Origin: Duncaniella sp.
GTDB lineage: Bacteria; Bacteroidota; Bacteroidia; Bacteroidales; Muribaculaceae
NCBI GenBank assembly: GCA_029056055.1
Contig: JAIDCC010000086.1
Coordinates: 1 to 32,569 of the forward strand
Length of the DNA stretch: 32,569 bases
Reading direction: 5' to 3'
Numbering within the stretch: position 1 is the first letter of the stretch; every line of letters starts with the position of its first letter. This document shows, in pieces, positions 6,452 to 15,498 of this stretch. The notes beneath the pieces are model-generated. The model had not been told where the DNA came from and ran no database searches. It was given only the letters and a program-made list of their open reading frames with translations. Both the position numbers and the translations under genes were made by a program.

Positions 6452-9079
6452 ATGCGTCAACGTCTTAGAAATATTCTGCTCCTCGTGGCACTCCTGATGC
6501 TCGCACCCGCAGTGTGCGCGCAGGTGGCCACCGACACCGTATTCTCACCCACGGTGGTATTCTCAGGAATGCCCCGCTCCTACGAAATAGCCGACATTCA
6601 GGTGAAAGGAGCCGACAACTATCAGGATTTCACAATCATCGGTTACACCGGCCTCAAGGTGGGCGACATTATCCCCATCCCCGGTCCCGACCTCTCCGAA
6701 GCCGCCAAGCGACTCTGGAAACAGCAGCTCTTCTCGAAGGTGCAGATTGTGGTCGACAAGACCGTAGGCGACAAGGCGTGGCTCACGCTCAACCTGCGTC
6801 AGCAACCGCGCATCTCCGAAATCCGCTACCACGGCATCAAGAAGGGCGAGCAGAAAGACCTCGAAGAGGCGCTGCAACTGATGAAGGGCAACCAGATTAC
6901 GCGCAACATCGTCAACCGCGCCACGGCCATCATCGAAAAGTATTATTCTAACAAAGGTTTCGGCAACGCGAAGGTCAACATCGACCTCATCGACGACCTC
7001 TCAAACCCCAACTCAGTGTTTGTAGACATCAACATCAACAAGCACGACAAGGTGAAGGTGCACAAAATCTACATCGACGGCGAGCAGGCCCTCTCGGAGC
7101 GTCAGATTAAACGCGCCATGAAGAAGACCAACGAGAAAGGCGACCTTCTCAAACTCTTCTCGCAGAAGAAATTCGTGGAGTCGGACTATGAAGACGACCT
7201 CACACGCATCATTCAGAAATACAACGAAAAAGGTTATCGCGACGCGGTCATCATCTCCGATTCGGTCGTGCCCTACGACGACAAGGCGGTAGACGTCTAC
7301 ATCACCCTCGACGAAGGCCGCAAATACTACGTCAACGACATCTCGTGGGTGGGCAACACCATCTACTCGACCGACGCGCTCAACTCGGTGCTCGGTTTCA
7401 AGAAGGGCGACGTCTACAACCAGACACTCCTCGAGAAGCGCACGTCGACCGACGAAGACGCTGTGTCGAACTACTACATGAACAAGGGCTACCTGTTCTT
7501 CAACCTCGTGCCCATCGAAAAGAACGTAAACGGCGACTCCATCGACCTCGAAATGCGAGTGTTCGAGGGACCGCAGGCACGCATCAACAAAGTCATCATC
7601 ACCGGTAACGACCGCCTCTACGAAAAGGTGATACGCCGCGAGCTGCGCGTCAAGCCGGGCAAACTCTTCTCGAAAGACGACCTCATGCGTTCGGCGCGCG
7701 AAATCGCCACCACCGGCCACTTCGACCCCGAAAACATGAACATCGAGCCGCAGCCCAACGAGGAAAACGGCACCGTCGACATCCTCTTCGGCCTCACCTC
7801 GAAGAGCAACGACCAGTTTGAGCTTTCGTTCGGTTGGGGACAGACCGGTCTGATTGGTAAAGTGGCAGTGAAGTTCAACAACTTCTCTATCAAAAACCTC
7901 TTCTACCCCAACTCCTACCGCGGCCTCATCCCCCAGGGCGAAGGCCAGCAGTTCACCATCTCGGCACAGACCAACGCCCGCTACTATCAGGCCTACTCGA
8001 TATCGTTCCTCGACCCGTGGTTTGGCGGCAAGCGCCCCAACCAGCTCTCGGTGTCGGCCTACTACAGCCGCCAGACCGGCGTCAACTCGTCGTTCTACAA
8101 CAACCGCTACTACAACAACATGATGTATAGCTACGGCGGTCTCTACGGCTATGGCAACGGCTACAACGACTACTATCAGAGCTCGATAGAAAACTCCTAC
8201 GACCCCAACAAGTATCTCCAGATGCTCGGCGTCAACGTGGGCTTCGGCAAGCGTCTCAGCTGGCCCGACGACTGGTTTACGTTCCAGGCCGAACTGGGCT
8301 ACACATGGTATTCGCTCAAAAACTGGGACTACCTGCTCAACATGCGCAACGGCACATCTAACTCGCTCGTGCTCGGTCTGACCCTCAGCCGCAACTCGCT
8401 CGACAACCCGACCTACACCCGAACAGGCTCGTCGTTCTCGCTCTCGCTGCAGATGACTCCGCCCGCCTCGCTCTTCGGCAAGAAGGACTGGAAGAAACTT
8501 TCGAGCGAAAACACCGAAGCCGCCCAGGCCCAACTCTACCACTGGATAGAATACTGGAAGCTGAAATTCAAGAGCCGCACCTACACGCCCCTCACCAACC
8601 CCGAAGGCAAGTACACGCTCGTGCTCATGACCCGCGCCGACATCGGTCTGCTCGGCAGCTACAACAAATATCTCCGCTCACCCTTCGAAACGTTCTACGT
8701 GGGCGGCGACGGCATGTCGGGGTCGTACACCTACGCCCAGGAGACCATCGCCCTGCGCGGTTACGACAACGGACAGCTGACCCCCTACTATGAAGGCGGC
8801 GGCCGCGCCTACACCCGCTTCGGCCTCGAGCTCCACTTCCCCTTCATGCTCTCCACCTCGACCACCATCTACGGTCTGACCTTCGTCGAAGGCGGTAACG
8901 CATGGAACAGCGTGGGCAAGTTCTCACCCTTCGACCTGAAACGTTCGGCCGGCGTCGGCGCCCGCATCTTCCTCCCCATGGTGGGCATGATGGGTATCGA
9001 CTGGGCCTACGGCTTCGACCGCGTGAACGGCGAGAAGGGCGGTTCGCACTTCCACTTCATCCTCGGCCAGGAATTCTAA
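6452..9079 (+). CDS. bamA: BamA, outer-membrane protein assembly factor
   Basis: BamA is the central Omp85 component that folds and inserts beta-barrel proteins into the outer membrane. The start at 6452 gives 875 residues with a signal peptide ending at about VCAQ (24). The frame stays open 69 nt further upstream, but the signal peptide decides the start. Residues ~40-430 contain a run of POTRA domains, and ~440-875 form the barrel, ending FHFILGQEF with the terminal Phe of BAM substrates. A Tyr/Asn/Gly-rich insertion lies at about 545-590, probably an extracellular loop; such insertions are a known tendency in Bacteroidetes. Downstream are the two OmpH/Skp genes, as expected for a BAM-chaperone cluster. 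Confidence 0.96.
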   Translation: MRQRLRNILLLVALLMLAPAVCAQVATDTVFSPTVVFSGMPRSYEIADIQVKGADNYQDFTIIGYTGLKVGDIIPIPGPDLSEAAKRLWKQQLFSKVQIVVDKTVGDKAWLTLNLRQQPRISEIRYHGIKKGEQKDLEEALQLMKGNQITRNIVNRATAIIEKYYSNKGFGNAKVNIDLIDDLSNPNSVFVDININKHDKVKVHKIYIDGEQALSERQIKRAMKKTNEKGDLLKLFSQKKFVESDYEDDLTRIIQKYNEKGYRDAVIISDSVVPYDDKAVDVYITLDEGRKYYVNDISWVGNTIYSTDALNSVLGFKKGDVYNQTLLEKRTSTDEDAVSNYYMNKGYLFFNLVPIEKNVNGDSIDLEMRVFEGPQARINKVIITGNDRLYEKVIRRELRVKPGKLFSKDDLMRSAREIATTGHFDPENMNIEPQPNEENGTVDILFGLTSKSNDQFELSFGWGQTGLIGKVAVKFNNFSIKNLFYPNSYRGLIPQGEGQQFTISAQTNARYYQAYSISFLDPWFGGKRPNQLSVSAYYSRQTGVNSSFYNNRYYNNMMYSYGGLYGYGNGYNDYYQSSIENSYDPNKYLQMLGVNVGFGKRLSWPDDWFTFQAELGYTWYSLKNWDYLLNMRNGTSNSLVLGLTLSRNSLDNPTYTRTGSSFSLSLQMTPPASLFGKKDWKKLSSENTEAAQAQLYHWIEYWKLKFKSRTYTPLTNPEGKYTLVLMTRADIGLLGSYNKYLRSPFETFYVGGDGMSGSYTYAQETIALRGYDNGQLTPYYEGGGRAYTRFGLELHFPFMLSTSTTIYGLTFVEGGNAWNSVGKFSPFDLKRSAGVGARIFLPMVGMMGIDWAYGFDRVNGEKGGSHFHFILGQEF

Positions 9080-9088
9080 ACACACACA

Positions 9089-9124
9089 TTGCGGCGGCGG
9101 GGGTTAAACTTTTCGCCGCCGCAA
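9089..9124 (+). terminator. Hairpin after bamA, weak terminator or attenuator
   Basis: A perfect 10-bp stem, TTGCGGCGGC (9089-9098) and GCCGCCGCAA (9115-9124), begins 10 nt after the bamA stop. No T-run follows directly (GTGTCTTAATATT), so it may act as partial termination or as 3'-end protection, with read-through into ompH. Confidence 0.5.
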
Positions 9125-9155
9125 GTGTCTTAATATTACAAGTGTCTTAATATTA
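9122..9155 (+). repeat. 17-bp tandem duplication
   Basis: CAAGTGTCTTAATATTA occurs twice back to back (9122-9138 and 9139-9155), directly after the bamA hairpin and about 58 nt before the first ompH start. It may be a slippage product or a duplicated protein-binding site. Confidence 0.85.
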
Positions 9156-9212
9156 TACGACTCCGTCGGAAAAACGTTAACTCGAAATCAACCACTCTCA
9201 TCCGAAAGAATT

Positions 9213-9728
9213 ATGAAAAAACTCCTCCTCGTGATAGCCCTCGTGCTGGGCGGCGTGTCGATGGCCTCGGCTCAGAAATTCGCTCTCGTCGACATGGACT
9301 ACATCCTCCAGAGCCTTCCCTCATATGAGATGGCCAACGAACAGCTCAACCAGCTCTCGCTGCGCTGGCAGAAAGAAATCGAAAACGTGGCCAAGGAAGC
9401 CGAGAGCATGTATAACAACTACAAGAACGAAATGGTGTTTCTGACCGACGAGCAGAAGAAAGCCCGCGAGGCCGCCATCCTTGCCAAGGAGAAGGAGGCC
9501 GCCGAGCTGCGTCAGAAATACTTCGGTCCCGAAGGACAGCTCTATGCCAAGCGTCAGACCCTGATGAAACCTATTCAGGACGACGTCTACAACGCCATCA
9601 AGAAGGTGAGCGAAGAGCGCGGCTACCAGTGCATCTTCGACCGCGCCACCTCGAGCGACATCATTTTTGCCTCGCCGCGCATCGACGTGAGCAACGAGGT
9701 GCTCGCAAAGTTAGGTTATTCGAAGTAA
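9213..9728 (+). CDS. OmpH/Skp family periplasmic chaperone (first copy)
   Basis: A 171-residue protein with a cleavable signal (MKKLLLVIALVLGGVSMASA-Q, ~21). The OmpH opening FALVDMDYILQSLPSYE is followed by a long charged helical stretch, ~45-115, likely the coiled-coil tentacle, and then a beta-strand closing segment. Skp/OmpH trimers hold unfolded outer-membrane proteins for delivery to BamA, which is encoded immediately upstream. A second, diverged copy follows at 9863, an arrangement common in Bacteroidetes. The gene is either co-transcribed with bamA or expressed from an unrecognised promoter in the AT-rich region around 9125-9165. Confidence 0.93.
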   Translation: MKKLLLVIALVLGGVSMASAQKFALVDMDYILQSLPSYEMANEQLNQLSLRWQKEIENVAKEAESMYNNYKNEMVFLTDEQKKAREAAILAKEKEAAELRQKYFGPEGQLYAKRQTLMKPIQDDVYNAIKKVSEERGYQCIFDRATSSDIIFASPRIDVSNEVLAKLGYSK

Positions 9729-9755
9729 GTAAGTCGAAACTTCATTCATAACTAA

Positions 9756-9787
9756 TTTGCAAGACTTACTTAAATTTTATATCTTTG
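9756..9787 (+). promoter_or_regulatory. Promoter of the second ompH gene
   Basis: TTTG (9756-9759), 20 nt, TATCTTTG (9780-9787) followed by CA is a full match to the Bacteroidetes promoter consensus. It lies 75 nt before the ATG at 9863, so the second ompH copy can be expressed independently of bamA. Confidence 0.8.
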
Positions 9788-9862
9788 CAGTCGCAAAAGC
9801 CGACGGCCTCGCCGCACGGCTGAAAATCATCAACGAAAACTAAAAAATCTCATAAACGAAAA

Positions 9863-10357
9863 ATGATTAAGAAACTCCTACTCGCAATCATGCTCGCCAT
9901 CCCCGTGAGCATGTGCGCCCAGAAATTTGCCGTGATTGACACTCAGGCCATCATGTCGGAAATGCCCGAAGTAAAGACTGCCCAGGAGCAGCTCATGGCC
10001 TCGCAGCAGAAATATGAAGCTGAGTTCACCAAGCTTCAGGAAGAATTCGGAAAGAAATTTGAAGAATACAACTCTCTCGACGAAAACACCCCCGCCACCA
10101 TCCGCGAGCGCCGCACCACCGAGATGCAGGAACTCGAGGCCAAAATCAACCAGTTCCGTCAGACAGCTGCGGAAGACCTCCAGCGTCAGCAACAGCAGCT
10201 CCTCGCTCCCATCCAGGAGAACGTGATGAAAGCCGTTCAGGCCGTAGGTCAGGAAGGCGCCTACACTTTCATCTTCGAAAACATGGTGCCCGTCTACGTA
10301 GGCACTGACGTGACCGACATCACCCCCACCGTCAAGACCCGCCTCGGCATTAAGTAA
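9863..10357 (+). CDS. OmpH/Skp family periplasmic chaperone (second copy)
   Basis: A 164-residue paralogue of the preceding gene. It has a signal peptide (MIKKLLLAIMLAIPVSMCA-Q, ~19), then FAVIDTQAIMSEMPEVKTAQ and a glutamine- and glutamate-rich helical region at ~40-115 (QQKYEAEFTKLQEEFGKKFE), consistent with the Skp coiled coil. The closing part reads PVYVGTDVTDITPTVKTRLG. The two copies share the family fold but are clearly diverged, which suggests specialised clients or homo/hetero-trimers. It has its own promoter (9756-9787) and a strong terminator (10387-10434). Confidence 0.92.
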   Translation: MIKKLLLAIMLAIPVSMCAQKFAVIDTQAIMSEMPEVKTAQEQLMASQQKYEAEFTKLQEEFGKKFEEYNSLDENTPATIRERRTTEMQELEAKINQFRQTAAEDLQRQQQQLLAPIQENVMKAVQAVGQEGAYTFIFENMVPVYVGTDVTDITPTVKTRLGIK

Positions 10358-10386
10358 GCAGCCGGCGATAAAGACAACGATATTGG

Positions 10387-10434
10387 TTTGGGCCGACCCG
10401 CGGCATCGGCGCCGCGGGTTGGCCCAAAACGTTT
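10387..10434 (+). terminator. Intrinsic terminator after the ompH pair
   Basis: Arms 10387-10404 and 10411-10428 pair over 18 bp with a single G-U wobble and a 6-nt loop, followed by ACGTTTT. It separates the ompH genes from the permease gene, although that gene starts only 42 nt later. Confidence 0.85.
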
Positions 10435-10476
10435 TACTCAACCGCTTATTACACAACACCTCAAGTCAAGCCGCCC

Positions 10477-12396
10477 ATGATTCCGCGCATCAAGCGAATG
10501 GACCTCTTCATACTCCAGAGCTTTCTGCCTCTGTTTATGATGACGTTCTGCATCTGCTTGTTCATAGTGCTGATGCAATTCCTCTGGCGCTACATCGACG
10601 ACCTCGTCGGCAAGGGCCTGGGCGTTGACGTCATAGCCGAACTCTTCTTCTATGCGGCGCTGACCATGGTGCCCATGGCGCTGCCGCTGGCCATACTTCT
10701 GGCGTCGCTGATGATTTTCGGCAACCTCGGCGAGCAGTTCGAGCTGACGGCCATGAAGGCGTCGGGCATCTCGCTGCTGCGCACCATGGCGCCGCTCATC
10801 GTGCTGATGGTGTTCATCGCCACCGGGGCGTTCTTCTTTCAGAACAACGTGCTGCCCGTGGCGCAAACCAAAATGTGGACGCTCCTCTACTCGGCCCGAC
10901 AGAAATCGCCCGAGCTTGAAATCCCCGAGGGAGTGTTCTACGACCAGATTCCGGGCTACAACCTCTTCGTCGAGCACAAAGACCGCGAACGTGGCACGCT
11001 CTACGACGTGATGATTTACGACGTGTCGCGCGGTTTCGAAAACTCGTCGATTATCCTGGCCGACTCGGGCAGACTATCGATTACCCCCGACAAGACCAAC
11101 CTCTTTCTGGAACTGTGGAGCGGCGAATCGTTTGAAAACCTCAAGGATGCCGCCGCGCAGAGCATGCGCAACGTGCCCTACCGCCGCGAGTCGTTTACGA
11201 CGAAGGAAATCATGGTGCCGTTTGACGCCAACTTCAACCGCATGGACGAGCAAGGAATGCGCAACCAGTATGTCGGCAAGAACATGGCCGAACTGCTTGC
11301 CACGATTGACTCGGTGGGCGAGCGCGTCGACTCGCTCAACAATCTCTACGGCACCTCGGTGCGCTCGTCAAACTACATGAACATCCAGCACCGCCGTCTG
11401 GAGCGCGACACCGCGGGAAAGCCGGTCTACACGTTCATTCCTGATGTCAAGCCCGAACGGGCGGTCAACGTCGACTCGGTCATGCGCGGCTCGTCGTCGG
11501 GCTACACCATCACCTATCTCACCCAGGCGCTGGGAAAAGCGCAGCGCATGCGTCAGGAGTATGAGTTCAAGAGTCTGTCGGTGGCCGACGACGTCAAGTC
11601 GATACGCCGCCACGCCATCGAGCTACAGAAGAAATTCACCCTCTCGTTTGCGTGTATCATTTTCTTCTTCATCGGCGCGCCGCTCGGGGCCATCATCCGC
11701 AAGGGTGGTCTCGGCACTCCGCTGGTCATTTCGGTGCTGCTCTTCATCTTCTACTACATCATCGACAACATGGGCTACAAGATGGCCCGCGACGGCAAGC
11801 TTGAAGTGTGGCAGGGAATGTGGCTGAGCGCGGCGGTGCTCCTGCCTCTCGGCATTTTCTTCACCTACAAGGCGGTCAACGACTCGGCGGTGTTCAACAA
11901 GGACGCCTACGCCAACCTGTTCAGAAAATTCTTCGCCCTCAGCGAGCAGCGCAACTACGCGCTCAAAGATGTGGTAATCGACGACGTCGACCCGCGTCTG
12001 GCCGTAGAACAGCTCTCGGCTCTCGTCGGCCGGATAGAAGCCCTCAAAGCCTCGCCCCGTCTGCCGCAAAGCTACAAGGCTTACTTCACCGCGCCGCTCG
12101 ACCGCGAGGAAATCACGGCCGTGAAGCGCGAGACCGACCGTCTGGCCGAGCGTCTGGCCAACACGCGCTCGGCGGTGGTGATAGCCCGCCTGAACGAGTT
12201 GCCCGTGATACGCCTGCTTTGGCCTGCGATGCCCGGCTTCGGGCGCGGCCATGTGTGGGGACTGATTCTGATGGTGGTGTTTCCCCTCGGAGTGCCCCTC
12301 TACCTCGTAGGGCGATATGACCAGAAGCTGCTTCGCTCCGAACTCGACAAGACAGCCGCGGCCGCCCGACGCATCGCCGAAGCAATTACCAACTAA
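10477..12396 (+). CDS. LptF/LptG (YjgP/YjgQ) family permease
   Basis: The family forms the transmembrane part of the LptB2FG ABC exporter that extracts LPS from the inner membrane. Of 639 residues, ~1-125 hold the first membrane helices (FILQSFLPLFMMTFCICLFI, ALTMVPMALPLAILLASLMIFGNLGE) with the conserved ELTAMKASGIS segment. A large periplasmic beta-jellyroll-like region follows, then helices from ~385 (LSFACIIFFFIGAPLGAIIRKGGLGTP, a strong family motif). The protein is longer than the ~360-400 residues of proteobacterial members, with a C-terminal cytosolic extension and a last hydrophobic segment near 590-610. Long versions appear usual in Bacteroidetes. Whether it is F or G cannot be told. 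Confidence 0.9.
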   Translation: MIPRIKRMDLFILQSFLPLFMMTFCICLFIVLMQFLWRYIDDLVGKGLGVDVIAELFFYAALTMVPMALPLAILLASLMIFGNLGEQFELTAMKASGISLLRTMAPLIVLMVFIATGAFFFQNNVLPVAQTKMWTLLYSARQKSPELEIPEGVFYDQIPGYNLFVEHKDRERGTLYDVMIYDVSRGFENSSIILADSGRLSITPDKTNLFLELWSGESFENLKDAAAQSMRNVPYRRESFTTKEIMVPFDANFNRMDEQGMRNQYVGKNMAELLATIDSVGERVDSLNNLYGTSVRSSNYMNIQHRRLERDTAGKPVYTFIPDVKPERAVNVDSVMRGSSSGYTITYLTQALGKAQRMRQEYEFKSLSVADDVKSIRRHAIELQKKFTLSFACIIFFFIGAPLGAIIRKGGLGTPLVISVLLFIFYYIIDNMGYKMARDGKLEVWQGMWLSAAVLLPLGIFFTYKAVNDSAVFNKDAYANLFRKFFALSEQRNYALKDVVIDDVDPRLAVEQLSALVGRIEALKASPRLPQSYKAYFTAPLDREEITAVKRETDRLAERLANTRSAVVIARLNELPVIRLLWPAMPGFGRGHVWGLILMVVFPLGVPLYLVGRYDQKLLRSELDKTAAAARRIAEAITN

Positions 12397-12597
12397 GTAA
12401 GTTCTAAAAATAAAACGATATATGTAAAGGAAAATTCTTGAACAATAAAACTCGTTCTTTTTGGATGCTTGAAGTTTGTCATTCAGTTGCATAGCGCGCT
12501 ATGCGCCTTCATTCCGCACTCCAACCATCGCAAAAATAACTTCGTCTTATTTGTTCATTTATTTTTCTCACTTACTTAAATCAAACAGACCACTAAA
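12397..12597. other. Intergenic region with a 16-bp palindrome upstream of ribBA
   Basis: This AT-rich gap holds a perfect 16-bp palindrome, GCATAGCGCGCTATGC (12489-12504). The flanks are imperfect inverted repeats: GAACAATAAAACTCG near 12439 against CTTCGTCTTATTTGTTC near 12541-12557. Together they look like a small non-autonomous element of ~120 bp. No clear TAnnTTTG box and no FMN riboswitch (RFN) pattern was recognised, although ribBA follows. Confidence 0.55.
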
Positions 12598-13809
12598 ATG
12601 GACCCCATAAAGCTCAACACAATAGAAGAAGCCATAGCCGACTTCAAGGAAGGCAAGTTTGTCATCGTGGTCGACGACGAAGACCGCGAAAACGAGGGCG
12701 ACCTCATCATAGCGGCCGAAAAGGTGACGCCTGAAAAGGTCAACTTCATGATAACCAATGCCCGCGGCGAACTGTGCGCGCCGCTGACCATCTCGCGCTG
12801 CGAGGAGTTGGGTCTCCCCCACCAGGTGAGCGACAACACCTCGATGCTCGGCACACCGTTCACAGTGACCGTAGACCTTCTGCCCGGATGCACCACGGGA
12901 GTCTCGGCCCACGACCGCGCCGCCACCATCAACGCCCTCGCCGACCCGACGCGCAAACCGGAGGAATTCGGTCGTCCCGGCCACGTCCATCCGCTCTATG
13001 CGCAGGATGCCGGAGTGCTCCGTCGCGCCGGCCACACCGAGGCGGCCATCGACCTGGCCCGTCTCGCCGGCATGTCGCCCGCAGCGTCGCTCATTGAAAT
13101 CCTCAACCCCGACGGCACCATGGCCCGCCTGCCCGAACTGCGCAAGAAGGCCGACGAATGGGGGCTGAAACTCATCTCAATCCGCGACCTCATAGCCTAT
13201 CGTCTGCGCACCGAGTCGCTCGTCGAAAAAGGTGTCGAGGTAGACATGCCCACCGCCTACGGTCACTTCCGCCTCATCCCCTTCCGCCAGAAAAGCAACG
13301 GGCTCGAACACGTGGCTCTAATCAAAGGCGACATCAAGGAGGGCGACACCGTGCCTGTGCGCGTCCACTCGTCGTGTGCCACGGGCGACATCTTCGCCTC
13401 GCAGCGATGCGACTGCGGCGAGCAGCTCCACCGCGCCATGCAACTCATCGAGAAGGAGGGCAAGGGCGTGGTGCTCTACCTCCAGCAGGAGGGCCGCGGC
13501 ATCGGTCTGATGGAAAAAATCAAAGCCTACAAGCTTCAGGAGCAGGGACTCGACACAGTTGACGCCAACCTCCACCTCGGCCACAAGGCCGACGAACGCG
13601 ATTATGGCGTCGGGGCGCAGATACTCCGTATGCTCGGCGTGCAGAAGATGCGTCTCATCACCAACAATCCCGTGAAGCGTATCGGTCTCGAGGGCTACGG
13701 CCTCGAAGTGGTAGACAACATCCCCATCGAAATCGAGCCGAACATCTACAACCTGCGCTATCTCCGCACCAAGCGCGAGCGCATGGGTCACAATCTCCAC
13801 GAGTTGTAA
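12598..13809 (+). CDS. ribBA: Bifunctional DHBP synthase / GTP cyclohydrolase II (riboflavin biosynthesis)
   Basis: This protein supplies both precursors of riboflavin: 3,4-dihydroxy-2-butanone 4-phosphate from ribulose 5-phosphate and the pyrimidine from GTP. It has 403 residues, normal for RibBA fusions. The N-terminal RibB half (~1-200) carries [11 protein letters not shown] at 26-36 and HxH/TxH-type segments ([17 protein letters not shown]). The RibA half (~205-403) has the zinc cysteines in [19 protein letters not shown] (Cys260, Cys271, Cys273), QQEGRGIGL and the DYGVGAQIL and TNNPVK motifs. All catalytic landmarks of both halves appear intact. The gene stands apart from other rib genes here. 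An inverted repeat (13839-13894) lies downstream. Confidence 0.96.
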   Translation: MDPIKLNTIEEAIADFKEGKFVIVVDDEDRENEGDLIIAAEKVTPEKVNFMITNARGELCAPLTISRCEELGLPHQVSDNTSMLGTPFTVTVDLLPGCTTGVSAHDRAATINALADPTRKPEEFGRPGHVHPLYAQDAGVLRRAGHTEAAIDLARLAGMSPAASLIEILNPDGTMARLPELRKKADEWGLKLISIRDLIAYRLRTESLVEKGVEVDMPTAYGHFRLIPFRQKSNGLEHVALIKGDIKEGDTVPVRVHSSCATGDIFASQRCDCGEQLHRAMQLIEKEGKGVVLYLQQEGRGIGLMEKIKAYKLQEQGLDTVDANLHLGHKADERDYGVGAQILRMLGVQKMRLITNNPVKRIGLEGYGLEVVDNIPIEIEPNIYNLRYLRTKRERMGHNLHEL

Positions 13810-13838
13810 TCAGCCTTGTTCAACCCCCGCAACCTCTT

Positions 13839-13894
13839 ACGCCGGAATCACCGAAAGCACCTCCACCCCACCCTGCCGCCGTTGATTCCGGCGT
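13839..13894 (+). repeat. 12-bp inverted repeat between ribBA and the GH43 gene
   Basis: ACGCCGGAATCA (13839-13850) and TGATTCCGGCGT (13883-13894) are perfect complements separated by 32 nt and followed by CATCTTTC. It could be a large-loop terminator of ribBA or a structured leader of the glycosidase gene. The spacing is too long for a simple operator. Confidence 0.6.
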
Positions 13895-13926
13895 CATCTT
13901 TCCCGCCTGCATACATTCACATCGCC

Positions 13927-15462
13927 ATGAAAAACCTTTTCATCTTTTCGCTACTGCTGACGGCGGCGTTCTCGACGTGCGCGGCCGAAACCTACCGCAA
14001 TCCTGTAATCTGCGCCGACTATTCCGACCCCGACATCGAACGCGACGGAGCCGACTACTGGATGGTGGCCTCGAGTTTCGGCGCGTTTCCCGGCATTCCG
14101 GTGCTTCATTCGCGCAACCTCGTGGATTGGGAACTCAAAGGTCACGTCTACGACCGGCTGCCTTACGGACGCTACGAACTCCCCGCCCACGGCGAGGGAG
14201 CGTGGGCGCCGTCGATACGCAAGTTTGACGACACGTGGTATGTCTACTTCTGCACTCCGTCGGAGGGGCTGTTTGTGGCCACAGCCGACCGTCCCGACGG
14301 GGAGTGGACGCTCCGACAGATGGCCGAGGTGGCGAAATGGGAAGACCCGTGCCCCTTTCGCGACGACGACGGGCGCCGTTACCTCGTCAGGTCGGCCCAT
14401 CGCGGAGGTCCGATGATACTCCACCGTCTGAGCGACGACGGCCTGACGCTGCTCGACGACGGTGTGACGGTCTACCACGACACGATAGCCAACCCCACGC
14501 TCGAAGGGCCGAAGATGATGAAACGCGACGGGTGGTATTATATTCTCGCGCCGGCGGGAGGAGTGGGCGAAGGCTGGCAGACCGTGCTTCGCGCGCGCGA
14601 CATCTACGGCCCCTACGAAAGCCGCCGCATGCTGACGCCCGGAGGCGAGAGCGGCATCAACGGCCCGCACCAGGGCGCACTCGTCGACACGCCCGACGGG
14701 TCGCAGTGGTGGTTTCTGCATTTCAGTCAGCGCGGGGTGTTGGGGCGCGTCAGTTGCCTTGAGCCGGCGCGATGGACTGCCGACGGCTGGCCCGAAGCGG
14801 GCGACGAGCAGCTTCACCCCGTGGCCGAGGCCGAGGCACCCCGCACCGGAGAGCCTGTGCGTCACATCAAACCTGCCACTTCCGACGATTTCGACCTTCC
14901 GACACTCGGACTGCAATGGCAATGGCAGGCAAATCCGCGCGAGGGGTGGTATTCGCTCACCGACGCCCCGGGACACCTCCGCCTCTTCGCGGCCCCGTGC
15001 CCGAGCGAAGGGGGCAATCTCTGGTATGCGCCCAATCTGATGCTCCAGAAATTTCCCGCCGAACGTTTTGAGGTGACGACGCTGATGTATCCCCACCTGA
15101 CCGACTCGGCAGCGACCGCCGGACTCATCACCATGGGCAACGAATACTCCTTCATCGCACTGCGCGGCGACAGTCTGAGAGTGGTGACGGGACGGGGCGA
15201 CCGCCGCTTTCCCGTGAAGCTCAAGACCGTGGCGACAGCACCGATGGAAGGCGACCGCGTGTGGCTGCGCTCCACCTATTCGGGCGACAACCGCGTGGCC
15301 TACTCCTACAGTTTCGACGGCACGCATTTCGAGAGGCTCGGCGACGCATGTGTCGTCGCGCCCGGCACGTGGATAGGCGCGAAGACAGGCCTCTTCTGCA
15401 TCACCCCCTCGGTAGTCCCCTCAGCCTCCCACGCCGACTTCGACTTCTTCAAAGTCGAATAG
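13927..15462 (+). CDS. Secreted glycoside hydrolase family 43 enzyme (beta-xylosidase/arabinofuranosidase type)
   Basis: The start at 13927 gives 511 residues with a signal peptide (FIFSLLLTAAFSTCAA, cleavage near 20); an open extension upstream lacks any signal. Residues ~22-310 form the GH43 five-bladed propeller, with NPVICADYSDPD (general base Asp34), WEDPCPF (Asp140, pKa modulator) and TLEGPKMM (general acid Glu193). Residues ~340-511 form a beta-sandwich (LQWQWQANPREGWYSLTD) as found C-terminal in two-domain GH43 xylosidases. Activity is likely on xylan or arabinoxylan side chains, but subfamily and substrate cannot be fixed by eye. There is no SusC/SusD pair beside it, so it is not in a visible polysaccharide utilisation locus. 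The repeat hairpin 40 nt downstream may end its transcript. Confidence 0.92.
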   Translation: MKNLFIFSLLLTAAFSTCAAETYRNPVICADYSDPDIERDGADYWMVASSFGAFPGIPVLHSRNLVDWELKGHVYDRLPYGRYELPAHGEGAWAPSIRKFDDTWYVYFCTPSEGLFVATADRPDGEWTLRQMAEVAKWEDPCPFRDDDGRRYLVRSAHRGGPMILHRLSDDGLTLLDDGVTVYHDTIANPTLEGPKMMKRDGWYYILAPAGGVGEGWQTVLRARDIYGPYESRRMLTPGGESGINGPHQGALVDTPDGSQWWFLHFSQRGVLGRVSCLEPARWTADGWPEAGDEQLHPVAEAEAPRTGEPVRHIKPATSDDFDLPTLGLQWQWQANPREGWYSLTDAPGHLRLFAAPCPSEGGNLWYAPNLMLQKFPAERFEVTTLMYPHLTDSAATAGLITMGNEYSFIALRGDSLRVVTGRGDRRFPVKLKTVATAPMEGDRVWLRSTYSGDNRVAYSYSFDGTHFERLGDACVVAPGTWIGAKTGLFCITPSVVPSASHADFDFFKVE

Positions 15463-15498
15463 CTCCCTCCCCTATCCTCGAGGGAACATGATATGTCT

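Noticed and set aside
7013-8542. A 509-codon open frame antisense to bamA, and similar long antisense frames in leuC, GH43 and the SNF2 gene
   Set aside because: Same codon-bias shadow effect; no signal, domain or promoter supports them.
12397-12597. An FMN riboswitch expected before a riboflavin gene
   Set aside because: The conserved RFN element blocks could not be found in the 200 nt upstream of ribBA.
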